From DATDIC01 sp963764525 (GTDB taxonomy: Bacteria > Pseudomonadota > Alphaproteobacteria > Acetobacterales > Acetobacteraceae): a stretch of 64,000 bases of DNA. Positions 55,815-64,000 of this stretch are shown piece by piece (position 1 is the first letter of the stretch; each line of letters starts with the position of its first letter). The notes below the pieces were generated by a model that saw nothing but the letters and a program-made list of their open reading frames with translations, was not told the DNA's origin and did no database searches. Location: positions 1 to 64,000 of the forward strand of contig CAVXTC010000016.1 of assembly GCA_963764525.1 (NCBI GenBank), in the 5' to 3' direction. Both the position numbers and the translations under genes were made by a program.

Positions 55815-56927
55815 TCAGATGCCGCCCCAAACCTCCCGGGCGACCTCGGCGCAGAGCCGCAATTTGGCCCATTGCTGGTCTTCGCTGAGCAAATTGCCCT
55901 CCTCGGTGGAGGCGAAGCCGCATTGCGGGCTGAGCGCGAGCTGCTCCAGCGGCAAGTATTGCGCTGCCTGGTCGATGCGCCGTTTCAATTCGTCCTTGCT
56001 TTCCAGCGCGCCCGTCTTGCTGGTGACCAGGCCGAGCACGACGATCTTCTTGCCGCGCGGAACGAAGCGCAGCGGCTCGAACCCGCCGGCGCGGTCCGAA
56101 TCGTATTCCATGAAATAGGCGTCTGCATCGATCTTGTTGAACAACACCTCGGCCACCGGCTCGTAGCCGCCCGAAGCAACCCAGGTGGAGCGAAAATTGC
56201 CCCGGCACAGATGCATGCTGATGGTCATGTCGTCCGGCCGCCCCTCGATCGCGTGATTGATCAGGTCGGCGTACGTGTCCAGCAACCCCTCCACATGCTC
56301 GCCCCGCGCCTTCAGTCCGGCGATTTGTTCCGGGTCGCACAGATAGGCGATGTACACTTCATCAAGCTGCAGGTACCGGCAGCCGGCAGCCGCGAACGCC
56401 TGCACGGCGTCGTGATAGGCGTCCCCCAGATCGGCGAAGAACCCATCGAGCTCGGGATACACGCCGCTGTCGATCGCTCCGCGCCCGCCGCGGAAATGCA
56501 CCACCGATGGCGAGGGGATGGTCTGTTTCGGCATCGCCGTTCGCACATGGCTTGCCAGGAAACGGTAGTGATCGACCATGACGGGATGGTTGTACCGAAT
56601 TCGCCCGTTGACCCGCAGCGCGTGCGGCAATACGGCGCCCTTGAACTGGATTTTCTGGTCCGGCTCGTAAATCTCGACGCCATCAAGGCCGGATACGAAA
56701 TCGTAATGCCAGTAGGCGCGGCGATACTCGCCGTCAGTGGCATCGCGCAGGCCGATCGCCTCCTGCTGCCCGATCGCGGCGGTGATGCAGCCATCCTCCA
56801 CGGCGCGCAGCGCATCGTCCGGCAGCTTGCCTTGCTTATGGGCGGCGCGGGCCTCCTGCAGCTTTTGCGGACGCAGCAAGCTGCCGACATGGTCGGCGCG
56901 GAACGGCGGGCGGGTGCGTGACAGCAT
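55815..56927 (-). CDS. MetE C-terminal-like methyltransferase (cobalamin-independent methionine synthase family)
   Basis: 370 residues, intact. RTRPPFRADHVGSLLRP is the classic start. The zinc ligands can be read as His and Cys in ISMHLCRGN and Cys in LSPQCGFAST; LQLDEVYIAYLCDP carries substrate-binding acids. It is half the length of MetE and lacks its N-terminal domain, like archaeal-type core MetE or epoxyalkane-CoM-transferase-like proteins. The methyl donor is therefore uncertain. GGAGG precedes ATG 56927. Confidence 0.85.
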   Translation of the reverse strand: MLSRTRPPFRADHVGSLLRPQKLQEARAAHKQGKLPDDALRAVEDGCITAAIGQQEAIGLRDATDGEYRRAYWHYDFVSGLDGVEIYEPDQKIQFKGAVLPHALRVNGRIRYNHPVMVDHYRFLASHVRTAMPKQTIPSPSVVHFRGGRGAIDSGVYPELDGFFADLGDAYHDAVQAFAAAGCRYLQLDEVYIAYLCDPEQIAGLKARGEHVEGLLDTYADLINHAIEGRPDDMTISMHLCRGNFRSTWVASGGYEPVAEVLFNKIDADAYFMEYDSDRAGGFEPLRFVPRGKKIVVLGLVTSKTGALESKDELKRRIDQAAQYLPLEQLALSPQCGFASTEEGNLLSEDQQWAKLRLCAEVAREVWGGI

Positions 56928-57176
56928 ACGGGCCTCCGGTCGGGAGTGGGCGTCATTGCGCACTGGCGAAGATCACTTGCAGCGCAGGCCGAAATCAATC
57001 CTGCGCGCCGCAGCGGGATCGCTTGCCGCCACCGGCGGCGCTGACGGCTGCCCCCCACTGCAGGAAGCCGAGGATCGCCCGCGGAGAGACTGCGGTTAAC
57101 CCAGAGCCATGCCGAAGCGCCTTGGTCTGCTTGGGTGATGCCACCGCGAAAGCCGGGTCCGGCAGTGCTGCCGCCG

Positions 57177-57407
57177 TCAGAAGTCGATGTTGCCCTTCTT
57201 TTGCTGATCGTAGAGGTAACCACCGGCTAGCCCGACGCCCGCGCCGATGAGTGCACCCAGGCCGGCATTGCCGGCTATGGCACCAATGGCCGCGCCGCCG
57301 GCGGCGCCCCCCAGGCCGCCGGTGACAGTGCGCGTTCCCGTTGTCTCGCCGCACGCTGTCAATGTGAGTCCGATCGCGACAACAATGGTTAAAGCTCTCA
57401 ACTTCAT
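57177..57407 (-). CDS. Small lipoprotein with glycine zipper
   Basis: 76 residues. A lipobox (LTLTAC, Cys about residue 19) ends a short signal peptide. A Gly/Ala-rich hydrophobic hairpin follows (GGLGGAAGGAAIGAIAGNAG then LGALIGAGVGLAGGYLYD), as in glycine-zipper 2TM outer-membrane lipoproteins, and the end is DQQKKGNIDF. A structural or envelope-stress role is likely by family. Confidence 0.85.
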   Translation of the reverse strand: MKLRALTIVVAIGLTLTACGETTGTRTVTGGLGGAAGGAAIGAIAGNAGLGALIGAGVGLAGGYLYDQQKKGNIDF

Positions 57408-57417
57408 GGTCCGTCTC

Positions 57418-57801
57418 CTATTTGCACGGCCACTTCGCGGCCAAGCCCCGAACCGCGCCGACCACAGGCGGGTCGTTCATGAACTTGCGGTCCTGCTGAT
57501 GGCTGGCTGCCCAGTCCACGAAGGCCTGGATGCCCTGATCGCGTGTGGCGCCTTCTGGATGGCATATCAGGGGCTTAAGATGCTCACGATCGGTGACTGC
57601 ATCGTGATAGCCTACAACACCGAGGAGATAACCCTCGCAGAAGTTGATCGCTGCAGACCGCAGCGGATCGCTGCTCGGCGTCGAGCAGACGACATAAAGA
57701 TCTTCAGTCGTTTTTAGTACAAAGTTCGCGGTGTCCGTCGCTCGCGCCCAAATCGGCCACAGCCCTGTGGACACGGCGACAAACAACAGCAGTGTGCGCA
57801 T
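57418..57801 (-). CDS. Rap1a/Tai-type immunity-like secreted protein
   Basis: 127 residues. Signal peptide MRTLLLFVAVSTGLWPIWARA, then LYVVCSTPSSDPLRSAAINF, CEGYLLGVVGYHDAV, LICHPEGATRDQGIQAFVDW and a final KWPCK: four Cys in the Rap1a pattern. Rap1a proteins in Serratia neutralise T6SS amidase effectors, but in this group the family is broad and mostly of unknown role. No T6SS effector is nearby. GGAG about 6 bases upstream supports ATG 57801. Confidence 0.78.
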   Translation of the reverse strand: MRTLLLFVAVSTGLWPIWARATDTANFVLKTTEDLYVVCSTPSSDPLRSAAINFCEGYLLGVVGYHDAVTDREHLKPLICHPEGATRDQGIQAFVDWAASHQQDRKFMNDPPVVGAVRGLAAKWPCK

Positions 57802-57999
57802 AGCGGTCTCCTTCCGTTGTGTCGAGTACGGGCTTCCTGTGCCGTAGCGGCGTCGCCCAGACAGAGACATGCGACAGCCTGCTCTATCCTGCAGCAATCG
57901 GCGCTCGATCTTGCTCACCGGAAAGCGCACAACCGGCGGAGGCCTGAAAGCGGCCTCACGGATCACGACACCAGGTCGGCCATGAGTCGGGTGTAGTTT

Positions 58000-58265
58000 T
58001 CACGGTGCAGGGGATCGGAGCGCAGCGCATCGAGCGCCTCCAGCCGCTTCATAGCCCAGCGCGACATCGATCACCCCTTCGGCGAAGCCCTGGCAGAAAT
58101 TCACCGCTGCGGTCATCAGCGGATCGTCGTTCTGCGCACTGCACAGCACAATCAATCTCGCGTGGTCTTCGGCGGAAACCGGTCCCGGGTGACCGCGGCC
58201 TGGGCGGGGCTGCAGGCCAGTCCGCCCACCGGCACGGCGCCGGTCGCGATTGCAACACGATGCAT
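58000..58265 (-). pseudogene. Second Rap1a-like protein, incomplete or frame-broken
   Basis: MHRVAIATGAVPVGGLAC at 58265 starts a leader-like segment. LIVLCSAQNDDPLMTAAVNF and CQGFAEGVIDVALGYEAAGG match LYVVCSTPSSDPLRSAAINFC of the neighbour. The pieces are in different frames, with a shift near 58160, and the C-terminal Cys part is not found. A tandem paralogue that is broken or misread. Confidence 0.55.
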
Positions 58266-58540
58266 GACCACTCCCCACCGGCACGCCATCATCAAGGACG
58301 TGTTTCATTGATCTAGTTCAACAAAGGTGGGCATGCAAGCGTCCAGTAAGGTTCACGTCACGCGCCCCGATCGTGCGAAAGCTGCCTGGGCTTCCGGGTA
58401 TGAGCGGCGGGGTTGCCTGCCTGCATAGGGGGTTTTCGACATGCACAATTTGGCCCCCTGGCCGGTCCCGCTCAAAAACTCCGGCGAATGCGCACCCGGT
58501 GCATGGACCGGCGGATGGGGACCGACTATCACCGCCGCCC

Positions 58541-61156
58541 ATGTCGCTCCAGCGCCTGCTCGTGAACGTGGCCGACTTCTGTCGCCGCCACGCCCTTTCG
58601 GTCGCCGCCGCCGGCGTATTGTGTGCCGTGCTCGCCGTGCTGTACGCCTACGGCCATCTCGGCGTCACCACGGATACGTCGGCAATGTTCTCGAGCCGGC
58701 TGCCGTGGCGGCAGAGCGCCACCGAGCTGGCGCGCGACTTCCCGCAATTCGACAACGTGCTGGTGGTGGCGATCAAGGCCGCCGAGCCGGAGGAAGGCGA
58801 GGCGACCGCTGCTGCGCTGGCCGACAAGCTCGCCCAGGACCACACGGTGGTCACCGACGTGGCACGCCCGGACGCCTCGCCCTTCCTGCGCAAGGAGGGG
58901 CTGCTGTTCCTGGACACCCAGGCGCTGACCGACCTGATGAACCGGACGATCGACGCGCAGCCCTTTCTTGGCCAGCTTGTCGCCGACCCGTCGGCGCGCG
59001 GTCTGTTCGCGGCGCTGGCGCTGCTCGGGATCGGGGTGACCAAGGAAAATACCGACCTGTCGCCCTATTTCCCGGCGCTTCGAGGCTTTCACGCCGCCAT
59101 GGCGGACGCGCTTGCCGGACATCCGCGCCCGTTGTCATGGCAGGCGCTGCTGGGCGGCGGCCTGTCGGACCTTGCTGGCCAGTACCGCTTCGTGCTGGTC
59201 CATCCGAAGCTGAATTACGGCGCGCTGGAGCCGGGCGGCGCCGCCACGGCAGCCATCCGGGCCGCCGCCGCCAACCTGCCGTTCGTGAAATCCGGCGATG
59301 CGCAAGTGGCGATCACCGGCCAGGTGGCGCTCGCCGATGAGCAGTTCGCCACAGTCGCCGAGGGCGTCGCGGTCGGCCTGCTCGGCAGCGTGGCGCTGAT
59401 CACTCTGTGGCTTTATTTCGCGGTGAAGTCCTGGCGGCTGATCGTGCCGATCCTGGGAACGCTGATGCTTGGGCTGGCGCTGACGCTGTTCTTCGCCGCC
59501 GTCGCGGTGGGTACGCTGAACCTGATCTCGGTCGGCTTCGGCATCCTGTTCGTCGGCATCGCGGTCGATTTCGCCATCCAGTTCTCGGTGCGGTTCCGCG
59601 AACGCCGGCACGAATTCCCCGACCTCGGGGAAGCGATCCGGCAGACAGCGGCGCGCACGGGGGTGCAGATCCTCGTGGCGTCGGTGGCGACCTCGGCTGG
59701 GTTCCTTGCATTCGTGCCGACCGATTTCCGCGGCGTGGCCGAGTTGGGGCTGATTGCCGGCGCCGGGATGCTGATCGCGTTCGCCTGCACGCTGACCTTC
59801 CTGCCGGCGGCGATCACGCTGTTGCGTCCGCCGGGGGAGAAGGGCGTGGTCGGCTTCGCCTGGGCGGTGCCGCTCGATGCGTTGGTGGCGCGCCGGCGAA
59901 GGGCGATCCTGATATTCTTCGGCGTGGTGGCGGTCATCGGGCTGGCCCTGTCCCACGGCCTCACGTTCAATTCCAATCCGCTGGACACCAACAACCAGAA
60001 CACCGAGGCGATGCGCACGCTGAAGGCGCTGATCAGCTCGCCGGTCACCAGCCCGTTCACGACCGACATCCTGGCGTCGAACACGCAGGCGGCAGCGGCG
60101 CTGGCGGCCAAGTTGCGGCCGCTTTCCACGGTTGCCAGCGTGCGCACCATCGAAAGCTACATCCCGGCCGACCAGCCCCAAAAGCTGGCGATCATTCAGG
60201 ATGCCGCCTCAATCCTGGAGCCGACTTTGACTGCGCCGGCGTCGGCCGCGCCGGTGACCCCCGGCCAGATCCGCATGGCAGCGCAGACCGCGCTCGGGCA
60301 GATCGAGCCTGCGCTTCCGAAGCTGAAGCCGGACGATCCGCTGCGGGCGATCGCCGAGGATTTGCGCACCATCGGCATGGCGCCGGATGCGGCGGTCATG
60401 GCGGTCAACGCCTCGCTGACACGATTCCTGCCGCAGGAACTGGACCAGCTTCGGCTGTCACTCAGCGCCGAACCGGTGACGCTGGACAGCATCCCGACTG
60501 ACATCAAGCGGCAATGGATGCTGCCGGATGGGCGGGCGCGCGTGCAGGCGCTGCCGAAACTGACCGACCGTGATACCAGCAAGGGGCTGGCGGCGTTCGT
60601 CCGCCAGGTGACCGCGGTGGCGCCCAATGCGGGCGGGCCGGCGGTGACCATCCAGGCCAGCAGCGCAACCATCGTCGGCGCGTTCCGCTCGGCGGCGGAA
60701 TATGCGCTGGCGGCGATCACGCTGATCCTGTTCGTCGCCCTTCGCCGGGTTCGCGACGTGGCCCTTGTGCTGGCGCCGCTGCTGCTGTCCGGGCTGATGA
60801 CGCTGCTGGTCGCGGTGCTGCTGCCGCTGCCGCTGAACTACGCCAACATCATCGCGCTGCCGCTGCTGCTAGGGGTCGGCGTGTCGTTCAACATCTACTT
60901 CGTGATGAACTGGCGCGCCGGCCGGACCGCGGTGCTGGGCTCGGCCACCGCGCGGGCGATCGTGTTCTCGGCGCTGACCACCAGCACGGCGTTCGGATCG
61001 CTGGCGCTGTCGCACCACCCAGGCACCGCGAGCATGGGAAAGCTGCTGCTGATCAGCCTGGGCTGCACGCTGCTGGGCAGCCTGGTGTTCATCCCGGCGC
61101 TGCTGGCCAGCATGGGGCAGCCGATGCGGCGATCGCGTGCGCGAACCCGGCGTTAA
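58541..61156 (+). CDS. hpnN: Hopanoid-associated RND transporter HpnN
   Basis: 871 residues, intact. Two six-helix halves each carry an MMPL/SSD-type bundle, for example VGFGILFVGIAVDFAIQFSV and IALPLLLGVGVSFNIYFVMN. Large periplasmic domains sit between helices 1-2 and 7-8 (TDTSAMFSSRLPWRQSATEL after the first). HpnN moves hopanoids to the outer membrane in Rhodopseudomonas. I chose ATG 58541 because it starts MSLQRLLVNVADFCRRHALS before the first helix and gives the normal family length; the open frame upstream to 58373 is not expected to be translated. No other hpn gene is in the window. Confidence 0.93.
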   Translation: MSLQRLLVNVADFCRRHALSVAAAGVLCAVLAVLYAYGHLGVTTDTSAMFSSRLPWRQSATELARDFPQFDNVLVVAIKAAEPEEGEATAAALADKLAQDHTVVTDVARPDASPFLRKEGLLFLDTQALTDLMNRTIDAQPFLGQLVADPSARGLFAALALLGIGVTKENTDLSPYFPALRGFHAAMADALAGHPRPLSWQALLGGGLSDLAGQYRFVLVHPKLNYGALEPGGAATAAIRAAAANLPFVKSGDAQVAITGQVALADEQFATVAEGVAVGLLGSVALITLWLYFAVKSWRLIVPILGTLMLGLALTLFFAAVAVGTLNLISVGFGILFVGIAVDFAIQFSVRFRERRHEFPDLGEAIRQTAARTGVQILVASVATSAGFLAFVPTDFRGVAELGLIAGAGMLIAFACTLTFLPAAITLLRPPGEKGVVGFAWAVPLDALVARRRRAILIFFGVVAVIGLALSHGLTFNSNPLDTNNQNTEAMRTLKALISSPVTSPFTTDILASNTQAAAALAAKLRPLSTVASVRTIESYIPADQPQKLAIIQDAASILEPTLTAPASAAPVTPGQIRMAAQTALGQIEPALPKLKPDDPLRAIAEDLRTIGMAPDAAVMAVNASLTRFLPQELDQLRLSLSAEPVTLDSIPTDIKRQWMLPDGRARVQALPKLTDRDTSKGLAAFVRQVTAVAPNAGGPAVTIQASSATIVGAFRSAAEYALAAITLILFVALRRVRDVALVLAPLLLSGLMTLLVAVLLPLPLNYANIIALPLLLGVGVSFNIYFVMNWRAGRTAVLGSATARAIVFSALTTSTAFGSLALSHHPGTASMGKLLLISLGCTLLGSLVFIPALLASMGQPMRRSRARTRR

Positions 61157-61180
61157 CCGGGATGGCGGACGCTGCGGTCC

Positions 61181-61516
61181 ATGAGGACATGGATGCTGGT
61201 TCCGGCCCTGCTGATGGCGGCGGCGAGCGCCGCGGCGCAGCCGGCCGACTGCGATGCCGGCCGGCCGCCGGCGGGGACGCTGCCGCTCAGTCTTGATTTT
61301 GCCGGCCGGCCTGGGGTGCCCAGCGGCATGACCGGGCAGGTGGAGATCGAAGCGCCAGTGGCCTCGGCGGGCGGGACGCAATGCCACGATGCACGCCCGC
61401 CGCCACGCGACATCCTGCGGGGTGAGCCGGGGGATGTGCTGCGCGGGCCACCGTCGCCCGACCTGCTGCGGGGGCCGGGCACGCCGCGGGTGGAGGTGGA
61501 GGTGCCGGGGGCGTGA
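61181..61516 (+). CDS. Hypothetical secreted protein
   Basis: 111 residues. Signal peptide MRTWMLVPALLMAAASAAAQ is followed by a Pro/Gly/Arg-rich mature part with repeated DILRGEPGDVLRGPPSPDLL, that is, three xLRGxP units. No family recognised. It follows hpnN by 24 bases and may be co-transcribed. Confidence 0.55.
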   Translation: MRTWMLVPALLMAAASAAAQPADCDAGRPPAGTLPLSLDFAGRPGVPSGMTGQVEIEAPVASAGGTQCHDARPPPRDILRGEPGDVLRGPPSPDLLRGPGTPRVEVEVPGA

Positions 61517-61802
61517 GACTGCCGCTCAGAGGCGGACCTCATCAGGCAACCGCCAAACGTGCCGGCCGCGGCTCCCAATCAAAAGATGCCATTCAATTCT
61601 TGCCGTTTCGTCTCGGGACAGTGTCCGTCCACTTGCCGTTTAAGAGCCGCGAGCCGTCCGGCAGCTTCGGGTCCCCAGCAACATGTCCCTGCATTCGTGT
61701 CACGCAAGAGCACGCCGTGCAGGGTGGGCAGAGATCTCGGGCCGTGTGCCAACCTAAGCTGCCGTGCGTCTCCAATTCGCGCCTGTGCGCCAGGTTCTTT
61801 CG
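61517..61802. other. No recognised gene
   Basis: Base composition falls here from that of the hpnN side. A minus-strand frame at 61593-61775 contains TRMQGHVAGDPKLPDGSRLL, which resembles a short uncharacterised alphaproteobacterial protein, but it has no good start or Shine-Dalgarno. I leave it uncalled. Confidence 0.35.
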
Positions 61803-62670
61803 ATGCCGGTTTCTGACCCGCCGATTGCCGACACCACGCCTGCCATATCCGCAATTGATTCAGATCTCGGCGACGCAATACCGGCTGAGTTCACCGATCT
61901 CTATGAGGTTTACAGCTATCGCAATGCGTCGCGGATCCTGGCGACTGCATGCAAAGATGAGTTTGCCGAGATCTTGAAGGCACTTACGGCGTTCCGCATC
62001 AAGACCGCGGAATTTGTTAAAGGTGGCGGCAACAAGTCGCTCATTGCAAAAAAACCTGGAGGACGTGCTTAACCCGCTCGGCTGGAACGAAACTCGCGTC
62101 AAAGGCGACCTCTGCATCCGCAAGCTGATTGCCTACAGAGAGAGACGTGAAATCACGAGCGGGAAAAACACGGGCCAGGTCAGGATGGAAGGTAAAAAGC
62201 GCGAGGATAGTTTCGTCCTGCGTGGGTTCATTGATGGTCACAAGATCGACTTCATCAAGAACCGCGTCGCGTTCGATCTCGAATGGAACAGCAAAGATCA
62301 AACCTTTGATCGCGATCTCTATGCCGCCCGCACCTTCCACGAATGCGGTATCATTAGTGCCGCCGTGTTGCTCACCCGCAGCGCGTCGCTCGCGCCGCTG
62401 TTCGCCGAAATTCAAAACCGGGTGGATATCAAGGATTTTAAGAGCAAGTTCGGGGCCAGCACCACATGGATGGGCAAGCTCAAATACCGCCTCGATGCCG
62501 CTCGCGGCGGTGGATGCCCGGTTCTGGCGCTCGGTATCAAGCCTGCGCTCGTGTCCGATTTTGAGGAATGGAAAGCCGCGCATCCCGTCATCCAGCGTGC
62601 CGACTTCGACATTAGCGGAGCTGCTGCAGGCGACGCGAACGACCGAGGGGGAGATAACAGTGGGGGCTAG
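61803..62670 (+). CDS. BglII-family type II restriction endonuclease (one frame break)
   Basis: The middle and end match Endonuc-BglII proteins: KIDFIKNRVAFDLEWNSKD, FDRDLYAARTFHECGIISAA, FGASTTWMGKLKYRL and GGCPVLALGIKP. Catalytic acids probably lie in VAFDLEWNSKDQ. An N-terminal helical part (EVYSYRNASRILATACKDEF) is followed by a frame break in an A7 run at 62048-62054; removing one A restores IAKNLEDVLNPLGW. Length is 3n+1. Its stop shares the CTAG at 62667-62670 with the convergent methylase. Confidence 0.82.
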
Positions 62671-63330
62671 GCTACCTCGGTAAACAGCGTGTTCTGCCGC
62701 TCCACTGCCGAATTGTGCGCATCCGTTTTCCAGCTCGGAGCATAATCCGACCGCGCTTCGTTACCCCACGCGATCCAGCCGGGACGGGTGCCACGGGCGA
62801 ACAGCTCGATCAGTGGCGCCGGGCTGCAACCCTCGATGATCGGATATAGCTCGTCTGGCTTTCTGCTGTGCTCGCGTTTGCGGGTTGCGATCAGGTTCAC
62901 CTGCCGCCGCCCAAGGTCGAAGGTCCGCGCGTTCTTGCCTCGAACCCCGAACAGAACCAGTTCGGTCACATTCCGGAAATAAAAACCAACACCACGCCCG
63001 TCGCTACCGCCGTCCTTGCGGGTCTTGTGCCATACGATGTTGGTTTTGTACCTCGAAACCCCACGCCGCCAGGGCCGCGAGTCCGTGCTCCAGCAACGCA
63101 TTTGGAACCCACAGATACACATGTGCGGTCGGTGCGGTAATTTCCGCAATTGGCAGCGAGCGAATTTCCTCCATCGTCAATGTGCCATAGCGGGACAGCC
63201 GCCGGTGTTCGGGTGCCATCTTCCCGGTACGATTGGTAAACCGCCATGGAGGATCGGCGAGGACGCATCCGAACCGTCGCCCATTTGCGAATGCGCGAAG
63301 GTCTGCCGCAGCGTCACGCTTGTCCGACAT
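62667..63330 (-). CDS. MT-A70 family adenine DNA methyltransferase (one frame break)
   Basis: The catalytic motif DPPW is in FGCVLADPPWRFTNRTG and LTMEEIRSLPIAEI, AHVYLWVPNALLEHGLAAL follow. The frame breaks near 63045, where removing one G gives GFEYKTNIVWHK. Then GVGFYFRNVTELVLFGVRGK and REHSRKPDELYPIIEGCSPA, the typical MT-A70 end. Length is 3n+1. Tail to tail with the BglII-like gene, so it is very probably the protective methylase of one restriction-modification system. Confidence 0.85.
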
Positions 63331-63462
63331 GTATTCTGTCCCGGCGACTGGCTGCTGCGGTTAACAAGCGCTCAACGCCTATTCGCACCCGGAGCGAGTC
63401 GCGTCAATGCCCGTTTGTCCAAAGAATACAATGGCATGGAGCGCGGGACAGCAAACGATCGC

Positions 63463-64000
63463 CTACCCCCGCCGCCCCCTCGCTTCCACCACCAGGCACA
63501 GAATCTCGAACAGGATCGACGCCCCGTTGAACGCCGTGATGCCGCCCACATCGAACGGCGGCGATACCTCCACCAGATCGCCACCGACGAACTCGATGCC
63601 GCGCAGCGCGCGCAGCAGCCGCAGCGCCTCCAGCACGGAAATACCGCCGGCCTCCGGTGTGCCGGTGCCAGGTGCCTGCGACGGGTCCAGGCTGTCGATG
63701 TCGTACGACAGATACACCGGCCCGCTGCCGACGAGCCGCCGCGCCTCCTCGGCCGCATGACGCCAGCCCTTGTCGTGGAATTCATCCATCGGCAGGACGC
63801 GCATGCCGCTGCGCTGGCTGAACCCCCACATGTCCGGATCGTTAGTGGTGCCGCGAATGCCGATCTGGATTACCCGTTTCGGGTCCAGCAACCCTTCCTC
63901 CACCGCGCGGCGGAACGGCGCGCCGTGATGGAATCGCGAGCCAAGATAATCGTCGCCGGTATCGCAGTGCGCGTCGATATGGATCATCCCGACCGCACGC
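63463..64000 (-). CDS. Ureohydrolase (agmatinase/guanidino-acid hydrolase type), partial at right edge
   Basis: The frame enters from the edge with IHIDAHCDTGDDYLGSRFHH (Mn ligands in DAHCD), then RVIQIGIRGTTNDPDMWGF and the second metal motif YLSYDIDSLDPSQAPGTGTP (DIDSLD) with EAGGISVLEALRLL. These are ureohydrolases that split guanidino compounds to urea and an amine. The product end is FEILCLVVEARGRRG. About the first third of the protein lies beyond 64000. The 132 bases before the methylase start show nothing. Substrate (agmatine, guanidinobutyrate or other) is not decidable. Confidence 0.9.
   Translation of the reverse strand, partial: RAVGMIHIDAHCDTGDDYLGSRFHHGAPFRRAVEEGLLDPKRVIQIGIRGTTNDPDMWGFSQRSGMRVLPMDEFHDKGWRHAAEEARRLVGSGPVYLSYDIDSLDPSQAPGTGTPEAGGISVLEALRLLRALRGIEFVGGDLVEVSPPFDVGGITAFNGASILFEILCLVVEARGRRG

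Noticed and set aside
58373..58540. Upstream start for hpnN at 58373
   Set aside because: The extra 56 residues lie before the normal family start and overlap a Gly/Pro-rich low-complexity stretch; ATG 58541 gives the usual length and N-terminus.
1..64000. tRNA, rRNA and riboswitch genes
   Set aside because: I looked for cloverleaf-like blocks, CCA-type ends and known leader motifs upstream of metabolic genes and found none I could defend; weak candidates may be missed by eye.

Overview
The window is GC-rich DNA from an alphaproteobacterium, most likely an Acetobacteraceae relative. The pointers are gene content: a PdhB with its own N-terminal lipoyl domain in a pdhA-pdhB-pdhC-GNAT-lpd cluster close to eno and ftsB, a full hopanoid-associated RND protein (HpnN), two DUF29 genes and a family-5 ABC binding protein with a twin-arginine leader. 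The lineage is an inference from gene content, not a phylogeny. No rRNA, tRNA or CRISPR array was recognised.

Layout. 1-4850 is a wrecked type I restriction locus: an IS630 end, hsdS and hsdR in pieces, then a truncated inverted GxxExxY gene that an IS3-family element has entered, leaving a visible 4-bp target duplication. 5200-11300 is an accessory island bounded by two diverged ~0.5-kb inverted repeats. It holds a lower-GC two-gene unit (an unknown 308-aa protein and an AbiJ-like protein with an in-frame UAG), a DUF2971 remnant and two broken IS630 elements. 11.4-37.6 kb is mostly housekeeping: hydroxyacid dehydrogenase and TPP enzyme, an 89-bp tandem repeat, Uma2, a family-5 ABC binding protein, copper genes (DUF2946, CopD-like, SCO1), ppk-ppx, a GxxExxY cassette, eno, ftsB, the pyruvate dehydrogenase cluster, DUF29 genes, an AI-2E permease and a hibernation factor. 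37.6-44.6 kb has a formyl-CoA transferase-like gene and a DUF1156 methylase/DUF499 ATPase pair of the anti-phage-associated type. 44.8-55.2 kb has an amidohydrolase, a membrane glycosyltransferase/radical SAM/GT2 operon and a spermidine/putrescine-type ABC operon with a FAD amine oxidase. 55.3-64 kb has a CBS protein, a MetE-like methyltransferase, Rap1a-like proteins, hpnN, a convergent BglII-like endonuclease/MT-A70 methylase pair and an agmatinase-type gene running off the edge.

Reading quality. Many genes that should be intact, including eno, ftsB, ppk, pdhB and pdhC, are split by one-base frame shifts. In the 16 genes I scored as having a single break, total length is 3n+1 in 11 and 3n-1 in 5. 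This looks more like uncorrected insertion/deletion errors in the assembly than real decay. I therefore give those genes as one locus over the whole span with the break marked, and use 'pseudogene' only where truncation, insertion elements or nonsense changes support it.

Working together. PdhA, PdhB, PdhC and Lpd make the pyruvate dehydrogenase complex. Ppk and Ppx make and degrade polyphosphate. The ABC genes and FAD oxidase probably import and oxidise a polyamine-like amine. Defence functions are dense: a type I remnant, an AbiJ-like unit, DUF1156/DUF499 and a type II restriction pair.
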